Positions 1 through 8,238 of a stretch of DNA of 34,296 nucleotides are shown one piece after another. Every line of letters begins with the position of its first letter. Position 1 is the first letter of the stretch. The position numbers and the translations under genes were made by a program. The DNA comes from Streptomyces phyllanthi. Lineage in GTDB: Bacteria > Actinomycetota > Actinomycetes > Streptomycetales > Streptomycetaceae. Below the pieces are notes generated by a model, which was not told the DNA's origin, searched no databases, and worked only from the letters and a program-made list of their open reading frames with translations. The stretch spans positions 1 through 34,296 of the forward strand of contig NZ_VJZE01000046.1 of the NCBI RefSeq assembly GCF_009377205.1. Reading direction: 5' to 3'.

Positions 1-224
1 GAGTGCACGGCCTGTGTACCGGAACCGGTGAACACCAGTTCGTCGGGGCGGCACCCCACCGCCTCGGCGGCCGCCTCACGAGCCGCGTCAAGCAGCAACC
101 GGGCCCGCCGCCCTTCCCGGTAGAGGCGCGCGGGATCGGCCCACCCCTCGTCGAGCGAGGCCTGGAGTGCCTGCCGGGCGACAGGATGAAGAGGAGCAGC
201 AGAAGCAGCGTCGAAGTAAGCCAC
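1..224 (-). CDS. Class V aminotransferase / cysteine desulfurase-like protein, N-terminal part (cut by window edge)
   Basis: The minus-strand frame starting at GTG 224-222 reads MAYFDAASAAPLHPVARQ and continues to the window edge (about 74 residues). The opening YFDAASAAPLHP and later PDELVFTGSGTQAVH match the N-terminus of NifS/IscS-type PLP enzymes, where the substrate-binding loop Y-x-D-x-A-A/T is followed by a helix and a T-G/S-x-T segment that binds the PLP phosphate. The PLP lysine lies beyond the window, so desulfurase and other class V aminotransferase activities cannot be told apart. GTG was chosen because it opens directly onto the conserved YFDAA motif; a GGAA lies upstream. The gene is divergent from ctaC, with a 328-bp intergenic region between them. 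Confidence 0.8.
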   Translation of the reverse strand, partial: MAYFDAASAAPLHPVARQALQASLDEGWADPARLYREGRRARLLLDAAREAAAEAVGCRPDELVFTGSGTQAVH

Positions 225-255
225 ACGGCAACGCTATTCCTCCGGCCGGTGAAAA

Positions 256-300
256 GGGGCGCGGGGAACTGCGCGATCAGCCACGACAAACCCGCAGTCG
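256..300 (+). repeat. Dispersed intergenic repeat, copy 1
   Basis: A GGGGCGCGGGGAACTGCGCG segment is followed by ATCAGCCACGACAAACCCGC. The same arrangement, with small changes, recurs at 5046-5093 and 33185-33228, always between genes. From memory such elements are abundant in Streptomyces intergenic regions; that was not checked here. Confidence 0.65.
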
Positions 301-442
301 CAATACAAGGCGAACCCCCGAGCTCCCAGGCGCCCCCCAACACCCGCCAGAAAGCCGCCCGCAGTAGGGCAACCCACCCCTCCGGTCCGACCTGCGGCGC
401 GTTGCGCCCCCCTCCCCGCAAGCCGCCGGACGGCGTCCAGTA

Positions 443-471
443 GGGTTTGGTCCGCATAAACATCCAAACCC
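443..471. promoter_or_regulatory. Perfect 8-bp dyad overlapping a -10-like hexamer upstream of ctaC
   Basis: GGGTTTGG (443-450) and CCAAACCC (464-471) are perfect complements separated by 13 nt. TAGGGT at 441-446, a typical actinomycete -10 hexamer, runs into the left arm. No convincing -35 is visible. The dyad could be an operator for the cytochrome oxidase operon or a hairpin in its 5' leader, about 80 nt before the ctaC start. Confidence 0.4.
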
Positions 472-552
472 CTGCCCGTCGCGGGGCGGCGACCGACCAG
501 CGAGAAGGCCGCAGCCTGACCTGCGCGGGCGAGACTCTCGGGAAGGCGCTAC

Positions 553-1518
553 GTGAGTCCCAACGGCTCCGACCGCTCGCCGCGGCGCCCGATGCGGCGG
601 AAGCTGCTGCAGGCACTGACTGCGGGCCTGGTCCTGGCGACAGCCACCGGTTGCTCGTACAACTGGGAAGACTTCCCCCGCCTTGGTATGCCCACCCCGA
701 CCACGGAAGAGGCTCCGCGGATCCTCTCCCTGTGGCAGGGTTCCTGGGCGGCTGCGCTCGCCGTTGGCGTGCTGGTGTGGGGCCTGATCCTGTGGAGCGC
801 CATGTTCCACCGGCGCAGCCGCACCAAGGTCGAGGTTCCCCCGCAGACCCGGTACAACATGCCCATCGAGGCGCTGTACACGGTCGTCCCGCTGATCATC
901 GTCTCGGTGCTCTTCTACTTCACCGCGCGCGACGAGACGGAGCTCCTCGACACGTCGAAGAAGCCCGACGTCACGGTCAACGTGGTCGGCTTCCAGTGGA
1001 GCTGGTGCTTCAACTACATCGAGAACGTCGACGGTTCCACCGGTGACGCGAAGACCGACGAGAACCTGGACGCGGTCCCGAACAAGTGGAAGAACCAGTT
1101 CCCGGACAACGCGGGCGGCGTCTACACCTGCGGTACCCCCGGTGAGGAGAACCCGCAGACCGGCAACCCCGGCCCGACCCTCTGGCTCCCCAAGGGCAAG
1201 ACGGTCCGCTTCGTCCTGACCTCGCGTGACGTCATCCACTCCTTCTGGGTGGTGCCGTTCCTGATGAAGCAGGACGTCATCCCGGGCCACACCAACGTCT
1301 TCCAGGTGACCCCCAACCGGGAGGGCACCTTCCTGGGCAAGTGCGCCGAGCTCTGCGGCGTGGACCACTCCCGGATGCTCTTCAACGTGAAGGTCGTGTC
1401 CCCCGAGCGCTACGAGCAGCACCTCAAGGAGCTCGCGGAGAAGGGGCAGACCGGATACGTCCCGGCCGGCATCGAGCAGACCGATAACGAGAAGGATCGG
1501 GAGGCGAAGCAGCTGTGA
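553..1518 (+). CDS. ctaC: Cytochrome c oxidase subunit II (aa3 type)
   Basis: CtaC is the CuA-bearing subunit of the aa3 terminal oxidase; it accepts electrons from the cytochrome cc subunit of the bcc complex and passes them to heme a in CtaD. The 321-residue product has a basic N-terminus and a signal segment ending in a lipobox with Cys34, so it is probably a lipoprotein. Two transmembrane helices lie at about residues 63-83 and 107-127. The C-terminal cupredoxin domain carries the CuA ligands: His229 in HSFWVVPF, then Cys264, Glu266, Cys268, His272 and Met275 in [15 protein letters not shown] 553 is preceded by GGAAGG. The stop codon overlaps the ctaD start (GTGA), implying translational coupling. 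Identification is secure. Confidence 0.97.
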   Translation: MSPNGSDRSPRRPMRRKLLQALTAGLVLATATGCSYNWEDFPRLGMPTPTTEEAPRILSLWQGSWAAALAVGVLVWGLILWSAMFHRRSRTKVEVPPQTRYNMPIEALYTVVPLIIVSVLFYFTARDETELLDTSKKPDVTVNVVGFQWSWCFNYIENVDGSTGDAKTDENLDAVPNKWKNQFPDNAGGVYTCGTPGEENPQTGNPGPTLWLPKGKTVRFVLTSRDVIHSFWVVPFLMKQDVIPGHTNVFQVTPNREGTFLGKCAELCGVDHSRMLFNVKVVSPERYEQHLKELAEKGQTGYVPAGIEQTDNEKDREAKQL

Positions 1519-3248
1519 GCATCCTCAACGAACCCCAGGGTGCCGCGGCCGACTCGTACGAGAACGAGCTGCCCGTGCGGCGCCGGGAGCCCGGCAACGC
1601 CGTGGTGAAGTGGCTGACGACCACCGACCACAAGACGATCGGCACGCTGTATCTGGTCACGTCGTTCGCGTTCTTCTGCATCGGTGGCGTGATGGCGCTC
1701 TTCATGCGCGCCGAGCTGGCCCGTCCGGGCACGCAGCTGATGTCGAACGAGCAGTTCAACCAGGCGTTCACGATGCACGGCACGATCATGCTGCTGATGT
1801 TCGCGACGCCGCTGTTCGCCGGTTTCGCGAACTGGATCATGCCGCTGCAGATCGGCGCGCCCGATGTGGCCTTCCCGCGGCTGAACATGTTCGCCTACTG
1901 GCTGTACCTGTTCGGCTCGCTGATCGCGGTGGCCGGTTTCCTCACCCCGCAGGGCGCGGCCGACTTCGGCTGGTTCGCCTACTCCCCGCTGTCGGACGCG
2001 GTCCGCTCGCCGGGTGTCGGCGCGGACATGTGGATCATGGGTCTGGCCTTCTCCGGTTTCGGCACGATCCTGGGCTCGGTCAACTTCATCACCACGATCA
2101 TCTGCATGCGCGCGCCGGGCATGACCATGTTCCGCATGCCGATCTTCACGTGGAACGTGCTGCTGACCGGTGTGCTGGTCCTGCTCGCCTTCCCCGTGCT
2201 GGCGGCGGCGCTGTTCGCGCTGGAGGCGGACCGCAAGTTCGGCGCCCATGTCTTCGACGCGGCCAACGGCGGTGCGCTGCTGTGGCAGCACCTGTTCTGG
2301 TTCTTCGGGCATCCCGAGGTGTACATCATCGCGCTGCCGTTCTTCGGCATCATCAGTGAGGTCATCCCGGTCTTCTCCCGCAAGCCGATGTTCGGCTACA
2401 TGGGCCTGATCGCCGCGACCATCGCGATCGCGGGTCTGTCGGTGACGGTGTGGGCGCACCACATGTACGTCACGGGCGGCGTGCTGCTGCCGTTCTTCTC
2501 CTTCATGACCTTCCTGATCGCGGTGCCGACCGGTGTGAAGTTCTTCAACTGGATCGGCACCATGTGGAAGGGCAGTCTGTCCTTCGAGACTCCGATGCTG
2601 TGGGCGACCGGCTTCCTGATCACCTTCACCTTCGGTGGTCTGACGGGTGTCATCCTCGCGTCGCCGCCGATGGACTTCCACGTCTCCGACTCGTACTTCG
2701 TGGTGGCGCACTTCCACTACGTCGTGTTCGGCACGGTGGTGTTCGCGATGTTCTCCGGCTTCCACTTCTGGTGGCCGAAGATGACGGGCAAGATGCTCGA
2801 CGAGCGCCTCGGCAAGATCACGTTCTGGACGCTGTTCGTCGGCTTCCACGGCACGTTCCTGGTGCAGCACTGGCTGGGTGCCGAGGGCATGCCGCGTCGT
2901 TACGCCGACTATCTCGCGGCCGACGGTTTCACCGCGCTGAACACGGTCTCCACGATCGCCTCGTTCGTGCTCGGCCTGTCGATCCTGCCGTTCCTGTACA
3001 ACGTGTGGAAGACGGCCAAGTACGGCAAGCCGGTCGGCGTCGACGACCCGTGGGGCTACGGCCGCTCGCTGGAGTGGGCGACCTCCTGCCCGCCGCCGCG
3101 GCACAACTTCCTCACCCTGCCGCGGATCCGCAGCGAATCCCCGGCGTTCGACCTGCACCACCCTGAGATCGCCGCGCTCGAGCAGCTCGGGCACGGCGGC
3201 CACTCCGCCGGCGAGCTCGCGGGCAGCAGCAAGGAGGCCGGCAAGTGA
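1515..3248 (+). CDS. ctaD: Cytochrome c oxidase subunit I (aa3 type)
   Basis: CtaD is the catalytic heme-copper subunit that reduces oxygen to water and pumps protons. The 577-residue polytopic protein has the heme a ligand region [10 protein letters not shown] and the CuB/crosslink motif [11 protein letters not shown], with His266 and Tyr270. It also has the CuB histidine pair in WAHHMYVTG and the heme a/a3 ligands in HFHYVVFG. Length and motifs are standard for actinobacterial CtaD. The start is GTG 1515, which overlaps the ctaC stop by 4 nt; the stop overlaps the ctaF start in the same way, so ctaCDF form one operon. The soluble C-terminal tail ends in a Gly/Ser/Glu-rich stretch. Confidence 0.98.
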   Translation: MSILNEPQGAAADSYENELPVRRREPGNAVVKWLTTTDHKTIGTLYLVTSFAFFCIGGVMALFMRAELARPGTQLMSNEQFNQAFTMHGTIMLLMFATPLFAGFANWIMPLQIGAPDVAFPRLNMFAYWLYLFGSLIAVAGFLTPQGAADFGWFAYSPLSDAVRSPGVGADMWIMGLAFSGFGTILGSVNFITTIICMRAPGMTMFRMPIFTWNVLLTGVLVLLAFPVLAAALFALEADRKFGAHVFDAANGGALLWQHLFWFFGHPEVYIIALPFFGIISEVIPVFSRKPMFGYMGLIAATIAIAGLSVTVWAHHMYVTGGVLLPFFSFMTFLIAVPTGVKFFNWIGTMWKGSLSFETPMLWATGFLITFTFGGLTGVILASPPMDFHVSDSYFVVAHFHYVVFGTVVFAMFSGFHFWWPKMTGKMLDERLGKITFWTLFVGFHGTFLVQHWLGAEGMPRRYADYLAADGFTALNTVSTIASFVLGLSILPFLYNVWKTAKYGKPVGVDDPWGYGRSLEWATSCPPPRHNFLTLPRIRSESPAFDLHHPEIAALEQLGHGGHSAGELAGSSKEAGK

Positions 3249-3643
3249 AGATCCAGGGCAGGATGTTCATCTGGCTGAGCGTCTTCGTCCTCGCCATGGC
3301 GATCGTCTATGGCGTCTGGTCGAAGGAGCCGGCCGGTACCACGGCACTCTTCCTCGCCTTCGGCCTGTGCATCATGATCGGCTACTACCTGGCCTTCACG
3401 GCCCGGCGGGTCGACGTGGGTGCCCAGGACAACAAGGAGGCCGACGTCGCGGACGACTCCGGCGAGGTGGGCTTCTTCAGCCCGCACAGCTGGCAGCCGC
3501 TGTCCCTGGCCGTCGGTGGCGCGCTCGCCTTCATGGGCGTCGTCTTCGGCTGGTGGCTGCTGTACTTCTCGGCCCCGATCATCCTGGTCGGTCTGTGGGG
3601 CTGGGTTTTCGAGTACTACCGCGGTGAGAACCAGAACCAGTAA
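3245..3643 (+). CDS. ctaF: Cytochrome c oxidase subunit IV, actinobacterial type
   Basis: CtaF is a small membrane subunit found in the actinobacterial bcc-aa3 supercomplex. The 132-residue product has paired helices near the N-terminus (about residues 7-23 and 32-51). A short acidic loop follows, with [20 protein letters not shown], a segment I recognise from this family, and then a second helical pair (about 84-120). GTG 3245 overlaps the ctaD stop by 4 nt. It is the last gene before the terminator at 3660. No cofactor ligands are expected; its role is structural or assembly-related. Confidence 0.93.
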   Translation: MKIQGRMFIWLSVFVLAMAIVYGVWSKEPAGTTALFLAFGLCIMIGYYLAFTARRVDVGAQDNKEADVADDSGEVGFFSPHSWQPLSLAVGGALAFMGVVFGWWLLYFSAPIILVGLWGWVFEYYRGENQNQ

Positions 3644-3659
3644 CACGCGCTGAGCGCAA

Positions 3660-3703
3660 GGGAGCCCGGACACTCCATCTGGAGGTCCGGGCTCCCCCCT
3701 TTT
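3660..3703 (+). terminator. Rho-independent-like terminator after ctaCDF
   Basis: GGGAGCCCGGAC (3660-3671) pairs perfectly with GTCCGGGCTCCC (3685-3696), giving a 12-bp stem. A small inner TCCA/TGGA pairing lies in the loop, and CCCCTTTT follows. It sits 17 nt after the ctaF stop. Confidence 0.9.
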
Positions 3704-3772
3704 GCCGCACCGGGATCCCCCGAACGGACTACTCGCCGTGCCACCGCCGGGGCCCGTTCTTAGCGTGAGCCC

Positions 3773-5023
3773 ATGAGCCAATCTCCGCGAATACACACGA
3801 TCGCCGGCCGCACCCTGCCGGTGCTCACCCTCGGCATAGCCGTCGCCGCCTGCGGCTCCGGCGGCCACCCGCTCTCCGCCACGCCGTACGACGCGACGGA
3901 CCAGGTCTCGTTGAACACCCCCATCGGCGAGGGCCGCAGAGCCGATCCGGACCAGCCCCTGGAGATCACGGCCAAGGACGACGGCCGGATCACCGACGTC
4001 ACGGCCGTGGACGCGACAGGACGGTACGTCGCGGGCGAACTCTCCGCCGACGGCACCCGCTGGCACAGCACCTCACCGCTCGCCGCGAACGCCCGCTACA
4101 CGGTCCATGTGAGCACGGAGGACGGTGACGGAGCCCCCGGCCGCAGGATGCTCACCCTCCACACCGGAAAACCCGCCACCCAGAAGAAGCTGAACGTCAC
4201 CTTCGGGCCCAAGGCGGGGACATACGGCGTCGGTCAGCCCGTCACCGCCGAACTCAGCGCCCCCGTCAAGGACAGCGCCTCCCGGGCCGTCGTGGAACGC
4301 GCCCTCAAGGTCCAGTCGACTCCCGCCGTCGAGGGCGCCTGGCACTGGGTGGACGACAAGGAACTCCACTACCGCCCCAAGGAGTACTGGCCCGCCCGGG
4401 CCACGATCCAGGTGCGCAGCAACCTGGAGGGCATCAAGGTCGGCGACCGTCTCTGGGGCGGCCTGGCCAAACCCCTGACGCTCACCACGGCCGACCGGGT
4501 CGTCGCCGTCACGGACGCCGCCACGCACCGGATGACGGTCTACAAGAACGACCAGGTCATCAAGGAGATCCCGGTGACCACGGGCAGGCCCGGCTATGAC
4601 ACCCGCAACGGCGTCAAGGTCGTACTGGCCAAGGAGGGCACCGTTCGCATGACCAGCGCCAGCATCGGTGCCTCCGACTTCTACGACCTGCTCGTCCACC
4701 ACTCCGTCAGGGTCACCAACAGCGGCGAGTACGTCCACGCCGCGCCCTGGTCCACGGGCTCCCAGGGGTACGCCAACGTCAGCCACGGCTGCACGGGGAT
4801 GAGCACCGAGAACGCCCAGTGGTTCTACGACACCGTGCGCGAGGGAGACCTCGTCGAGGTCGTCAACTCGGGCGGCGAGGCCATGCCCCCCTTCGGCAAC
4901 GGCTTCGGCGACTGGAACCTCGCCTGGGACAAGTGGCGCGAGGGCAGCGCCCTGCTGGCCGGAAGCCCGTCCAACACCCGCCCCGACGAGCAGCAGGCCC
5001 GCCTACGCCCGCAGTCGGCCTGA
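3773..5023 (+). CDS. L,D-transpeptidase lipoprotein (YkuD domain with Ig-like domains)
   Basis: The 416-residue protein begins with a short signal segment ending in a lipobox, VAAC, so it is probably anchored on the outer face of the membrane. Two Ig-like regions follow (about residues 45-130 and 135-240), then a YkuD catalytic domain (about 245-365). The catalytic motif is visible as SHGCTGMS, with His338 and Cys340; an upstream conserved His lies in the EYVHAAPW segment. YkuD enzymes form 3-3 peptidoglycan crosslinks. The architecture resembles mycobacterial LdtB-type proteins. The C-terminal tail after about 370 is aromatic (FGDWNLAWDKW), as in the C-terminal subdomain of that class. ATG 3773 lies 11 nt after a TAGCGT hexamer, so the mRNA leader may be very short. 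The gene is monocistronic, between the two oxidase operons. Confidence 0.9.
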   Translation: MSQSPRIHTIAGRTLPVLTLGIAVAACGSGGHPLSATPYDATDQVSLNTPIGEGRRADPDQPLEITAKDDGRITDVTAVDATGRYVAGELSADGTRWHSTSPLAANARYTVHVSTEDGDGAPGRRMLTLHTGKPATQKKLNVTFGPKAGTYGVGQPVTAELSAPVKDSASRAVVERALKVQSTPAVEGAWHWVDDKELHYRPKEYWPARATIQVRSNLEGIKVGDRLWGGLAKPLTLTTADRVVAVTDAATHRMTVYKNDQVIKEIPVTTGRPGYDTRNGVKVVLAKEGTVRMTSASIGASDFYDLLVHHSVRVTNSGEYVHAAPWSTGSQGYANVSHGCTGMSTENAQWFYDTVREGDLVEVVNSGGEAMPPFGNGFGDWNLAWDKWREGSALLAGSPSNTRPDEQQARLRPQSA

Positions 5024-5045
5024 GCCCCGCGCCCGGTCGCTCCCA

Positions 5046-5093
5046 GGGGCGCGGGAACCGCGCGACAAGCCAACGACGAACCCGCGGCCGCCG
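5046..5093 (+). repeat. Dispersed intergenic repeat, copy 2
   Basis: GGGGCGCGGGAACCGCGCGA is followed by CAAGCCAACGACGAACCCGC. It matches the copy at 256-300 with a few substitutions and lies between the convergent 3' ends of the L,D-transpeptidase and the pseudo-receiver gene. Confidence 0.65.
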
Positions 5094-5115
5094 CACAGCC
5101 GGACCGACCGAGCTC

Positions 5116-5514
5116 TCAGGCGCTCAAGGCATGACGCCGCAGAAGACCGGCAAGCGCATCGGCGAACTCCACAGGATCCACCGGCGACGTGACCGCCGCG
5201 TCCGCCCGGCTCCACGTGGCCAGCCACGCGTCCTGGGGCCGCCCGATCAGCAACAGCACCGGCGGACAGTTGAAGATCTCGTCCTTGATCTGGCGGCACA
5301 CCCCCATGCCCCCCATGGGCACGGCCTCCCCGTCCAGCACACAGACATCGATCCCACCCTTGTCCAGCTCCCTGATCACGGCCTCCGGAGTGGCGCACTC
5401 CAGGAACTCGACCAGGGGAACGTCCGGGGCCGGCCGCCGGCCGGAGGCCAGCCGCACCTGCTCGCGGGTGTTGGAATCGTCGCTGTAGACCAGCACCGTG
5501 GCGGTCGGCTGCAT
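5116..5514 (-). CDS. Stand-alone atypical receiver-domain protein
   Basis: The 132-residue product has the alternating fold of a CheY-like receiver and no output domain. The acidic pair (Asp12, Asp13 in VLVYSDDS) and the phosphoacceptor-position aspartate (Asp61 in VCVLDGEAVP) are present. The conserved Thr/Ser after strand 4 is replaced (LLLIGRPQD), and the invariant Lys of the KP motif is replaced by Ser (VTSPVDP). Canonical phosphorylation-dependent switching is therefore doubtful. It starts at ATG 5514 and is the only minus-strand gene inside the respiratory block, divergent from ctaE with 145 nt between the starts. No kinase gene is adjacent. A role in regulating the oxidase genes is possible but unproven. 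Confidence 0.8.
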   Translation of the reverse strand: MQPTATVLVYSDDSNTREQVRLASGRRPAPDVPLVEFLECATPEAVIRELDKGGIDVCVLDGEAVPMGGMGVCRQIKDEIFNCPPVLLLIGRPQDAWLATWSRADAAVTSPVDPVEFADALAGLLRRHALSA

Positions 5515-5659
5515 TGTTCCTCCGAGACGTCAGCGTCGTACGGACTAGGACCGATGCGCGGATGCTACTCCCTTGAACACCACGTCAACACTGGGTCGTC
5601 CGCCCCGGACACTCCGAACAGCACCCCCCGGAGTGAGGGCGGGATAAGCGACCGACATA

Positions 5660-6280
5660 ATGTCGGTCGTGGCGACAGCAACGACAGTAGATACCGGGCA
5701 CGCGCACCCGTCGGTCAACCGGCCGAACCTCACCAGCGTCGGAACCATCATCTGGCTGAGTTCCGAGCTGATGTTCTTCGCGGCCCTCTTCGCGATGTAC
5801 TTCACCCTGCGATCGGTGACCGGTCCGGACTTCTGGACCGAGAAGGCCGACACCCTGAACTTCCCGTTCTCGGCGACGAACACCACGATCCTGGTGCTCT
5901 CCTCGCTGACCTGCCAGCTCGGCGTGTTCGCCGCCGAGCGCGGGGACGTGAAGAAGCTCCGGGGCTGGTTCATCGTGACCTTCATCATGGGTGCGATCTT
6001 CATCGGCGGTCAGGTCTTCGAGTACACCGAGCTGGTCAAGCACGAGGGCCTTTCGCTCTCCTCCGACCCGTACGGCTCGGTCTTCTACCTGACCACCGGC
6101 TTCCACGGCCTGCACGTGACGGGCGGTCTCATCGCCTTCCTGCTGGTCCTCGGCCGCACCTACGCGGCCCGGAGGTTCACCCACGAGCAGGCGACCGCGG
6201 CCATCGTCGTGTCCTACTACTGGCACTTCGTCGATGTCGTCTGGATCGGCCTCTTCGCCACGATCTACATGATCAAGTAA
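5660..6280 (+). CDS. ctaE: Cytochrome c oxidase subunit III
   Basis: CtaE stabilises the catalytic core of the aa3 oxidase. The 206-residue protein has five evident membrane helices, beginning with [19 protein letters not shown]. Family motifs include [10 protein letters not shown] and the C-terminal [15 protein letters not shown]. Actinobacterial CtaE has the short five-helix form, and the length fits. ATG 5660 is the start I favour from recalled homologues. The upstream sequence has only a weak purine run about 20 nt away, so leaderless or SD-independent initiation is possible. qcrC follows after 93 nt, consistent with a ctaE-qcrCAB operon. Confidence 0.96.
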   Translation: MSVVATATTVDTGHAHPSVNRPNLTSVGTIIWLSSELMFFAALFAMYFTLRSVTGPDFWTEKADTLNFPFSATNTTILVLSSLTCQLGVFAAERGDVKKLRGWFIVTFIMGAIFIGGQVFEYTELVKHEGLSLSSDPYGSVFYLTTGFHGLHVTGGLIAFLLVLGRTYAARRFTHEQATAAIVVSYYWHFVDVVWIGLFATIYMIK

Positions 6281-6373
6281 TCGGGCTGCCGTCCGCGGCG
6301 GACCCATCGGCCGCGGCCAACCGATCCACAGCCAGAAGCATCGACGCAGAAGATCCTGACACCGGGGTAATCC

Positions 6374-7183
6374 GTGAAAAAGCTCTCCGCACGACGACGC
6401 CATCCGCTGGCGGCGCTCGTCGTCCTACTCATCGCGCTGGTGGCCTCCGGGGGGTTGTACGCCGCCTTCGCGCCCGCGGAAAAGGCGGCGGCCGACGAGA
6501 CCGCGCAGTCCCTCGCCATCGATGAGGGCAAGAAGCTCTACGCCGTCGGCTGCGCCAGCTGCCACGGTCCCAGCGCTCAGGGCACCAGCGACGGTCCGCC
6601 CCTGGTGGGCGTGGGCGCCGCGGCCGTCGACTTCCAGGTCGGCACCGGACGTATGCCGGCCCAGCAGCCGGGCGCGCAGGTCCCCCGCAAGAAGGTCATC
6701 TACACCCAGGCGCAGATCGACCAGCTCGCGGCGTTCGTCGCGTCGCTGGGCGCCGGTCCCTCCGTGCCGACCGAGGAGCAGTACGACCCGACCGGCGCCG
6801 ACCTCGGCAAGGGTGGCGAGCTCTTCCGCACCAACTGCGGGCAGTGCCACGCGGCCAGCGGCAAGGGCGGTGCGCTGTCCGAGGGCAAGTACGCGCCGAC
6901 CCTCGAGGACGTCAGCCCGAAGCACATCTACGAGGCCATGCAGACCGGCCCGCAGAACATGCCGTCCTTCCCCGACACGGTGATGACGGAGAAGAACAAG
7001 AAGGACATCATCGCGTACCTGCACGCGGTCAACAGCGACGACACCGTGGAGCCCGGTGGCCTCAACCTCGGCGGTCTCGGCCCGGTGAGCGAGGGCCTGT
7101 TCGGCTGGGTCTTCGGTCTCGGTGCACTGATCGCCGTCGCCGTCTGGGTCGCCGCTCGGACCGCAAAGGCCAAGAAGTCATGA
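6374..7183 (+). CDS. qcrC: Cytochrome bc1 complex diheme cytochrome c subunit
   Basis: QcrC is the diheme cytochrome cc of the actinobacterial bcc complex; it passes electrons directly to CuA of CtaC and so replaces soluble cytochrome c. The 269-residue protein has an N-terminal membrane helix (about 10-30) and two heme-binding motifs: CASCH at Cys60-Cys63-His64 and CGQCH at Cys155-Cys158-His159. A C-terminal membrane anchor lies at about 240-262. The start is GTG 6374. The stop overlaps the qcrA start by 4 nt. Confidence 0.97.
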   Translation: MKKLSARRRHPLAALVVLLIALVASGGLYAAFAPAEKAAADETAQSLAIDEGKKLYAVGCASCHGPSAQGTSDGPPLVGVGAAAVDFQVGTGRMPAQQPGAQVPRKKVIYTQAQIDQLAAFVASLGAGPSVPTEEQYDPTGADLGKGGELFRTNCGQCHAASGKGGALSEGKYAPTLEDVSPKHIYEAMQTGPQNMPSFPDTVMTEKNKKDIIAYLHAVNSDDTVEPGGLNLGGLGPVSEGLFGWVFGLGALIAVAVWVAARTAKAKKS

Positions 7184-8238
7184 GTAGCCAAGAGAATCCC
7201 GAAGAGAACCTGCCCGCCCAGCACGGCACCGCGCACGGTGCCGTGAGCGTCGCGGACGAGAAGCACCCGTTCGCCGACCCGGGGCTGCCGCCCCACGAGC
7301 ACCGCGTCCAGGACATCGACGAGCGGGCCGCCAAGCGTTCCGAGCGCACGGTCGCCCTGCTGTTCACGGTGTCGATGCTGGCCACCGTCGGCTTCATCGC
7401 CTCGTACGTGACGATCGACATCGACCAGTCGGCCTACATCTGGCCGATCGGGCACATCAGCGCGCTGAACTTCGCGCTGGGCTGCACCCTGGGCCTCGCC
7501 CTGTTCTGCATCGGCGCCGGCGCGGTCCACTGGGCCCGCACGCTGATGTCGGACGAGGAACTCGTCGACGAGCGCCACCCGATCGAGGCCCCGCCCGAGG
7601 TCAAGACCAAGGTCATGGCCGACTTCGCGCAGGGCGCCAAGGAGTCCGCGCTCGGCCGCCGCAAGCTGATCCGCACCACGATGTTCGGCGCGCTGGCCCT
7701 GTTCCCGCTCTCCGGCGTCGTCCTGCTGCGGGACCTCGGCCCGCTGCCCGGGACCGTCCTGCGGCACACCGGCTGGCGCAAGGGCAAGCTGCTCGTCAAC
7801 ATGAACACGAACGAGCCGCTGCGTGCCTCCGACGTCACGGTCGGCTCGCTGACCTTCGCCAAGCCCGAGGGCCTGGAGGAGCACGACCACGACTTCCAGA
7901 CCCAGATCGCCAAGGACGCCCTGATGATCATCCGGATCCAGCCGGACGACATCAAGGACAAGCGCGAGCTGGAGTGGTCCCACGAGGGCATCGTGGCCTA
8001 CTCGAAGATCTGCACCCACGTGGGCTGCCCGATCTCCCTGTACGAGCAGCAGACGCACCACGCCCTCTGCCCCTGCCACCAGTCCACCTTCGACCTCGCC
8101 GACGGCGCCCGGGTGATCTTCGGCCCGGCCGGTCACGCCCTGCCGCAGCTGCGCATCGGCGTGAACGACGAGGGTTACCTCGAAGCGCTCGGCGACTTCG
8201 AGGAGCCCGTCGGTCCTGCCTTCTGGGAGCGCGGATGA
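7180..8238 (+). CDS. qcrA: Rieske iron-sulfur subunit of the bcc complex
   Basis: QcrA carries the 2Fe-2S cluster that takes electrons from menaquinol. The 352-residue product has the long actinobacterial N-terminus with two membrane helices (about residues 62-80 and 92-112). A twin-arginine stretch follows, GRRKLIRTTM with Arg160 and Arg161, and then a third helix (about 168-185). This fits the mixed Sec/Tat insertion known for Streptomyces Rieske proteins. The cluster ligands are Cys278 and His280 (CTHVGC) and Cys297 and His300 (CPCHQS), with Cys283 and Cys299 placed to form the disulfide. ATG 7180 overlaps the qcrC stop, and the stop overlaps qcrB. Confidence 0.97.
   Translation: MSSQENPEENLPAQHGTAHGAVSVADEKHPFADPGLPPHEHRVQDIDERAAKRSERTVALLFTVSMLATVGFIASYVTIDIDQSAYIWPIGHISALNFALGCTLGLALFCIGAGAVHWARTLMSDEELVDERHPIEAPPEVKTKVMADFAQGAKESALGRRKLIRTTMFGALALFPLSGVVLLRDLGPLPGTVLRHTGWRKGKLLVNMNTNEPLRASDVTVGSLTFAKPEGLEEHDHDFQTQIAKDALMIIRIQPDDIKDKRELEWSHEGIVAYSKICTHVGCPISLYEQQTHHALCPCHQSTFDLADGARVIFGPAGHALPQLRIGVNDEGYLEALGDFEEPVGPAFWERG

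Larger units (their letters stand above)
225..552. other. Divergent intergenic region upstream of ctaC
   Basis: This 328-bp gap lies between the minus-strand PLP enzyme and ctaC. It contains one copy of a dispersed GC-rich repeat (256-300), a perfect 8-bp dyad (443-471) that overlaps a TAGGGT hexamer, and the ctaC ribosome-binding site (GGAAGG at 541-546). The longer open frames crossing it are proline/arginine-rich and resemble no family, so I call no gene here. Confidence 0.6.

Noticed and set aside
277..1422. Long minus-strand open frame (381 codons) antisense to ctaC
   Set aside because: Its composition is His/Arg/Asp/Val-rich with no family resemblance. It is the complement of a strongly biased coding gene, a usual high-GC artefact.
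1410..3203. 597-codon minus-strand open frame antisense to ctaD
   Set aside because: Extreme Arg/Glu/His content with no motifs; ctaD on the plus strand is certain.
4819..6525. 568-codon plus-strand frame running from the L,D-transpeptidase through ctaE
   Set aside because: It crosses several real genes in the wrong frame and is Arg/Pro/His-rich without domains.
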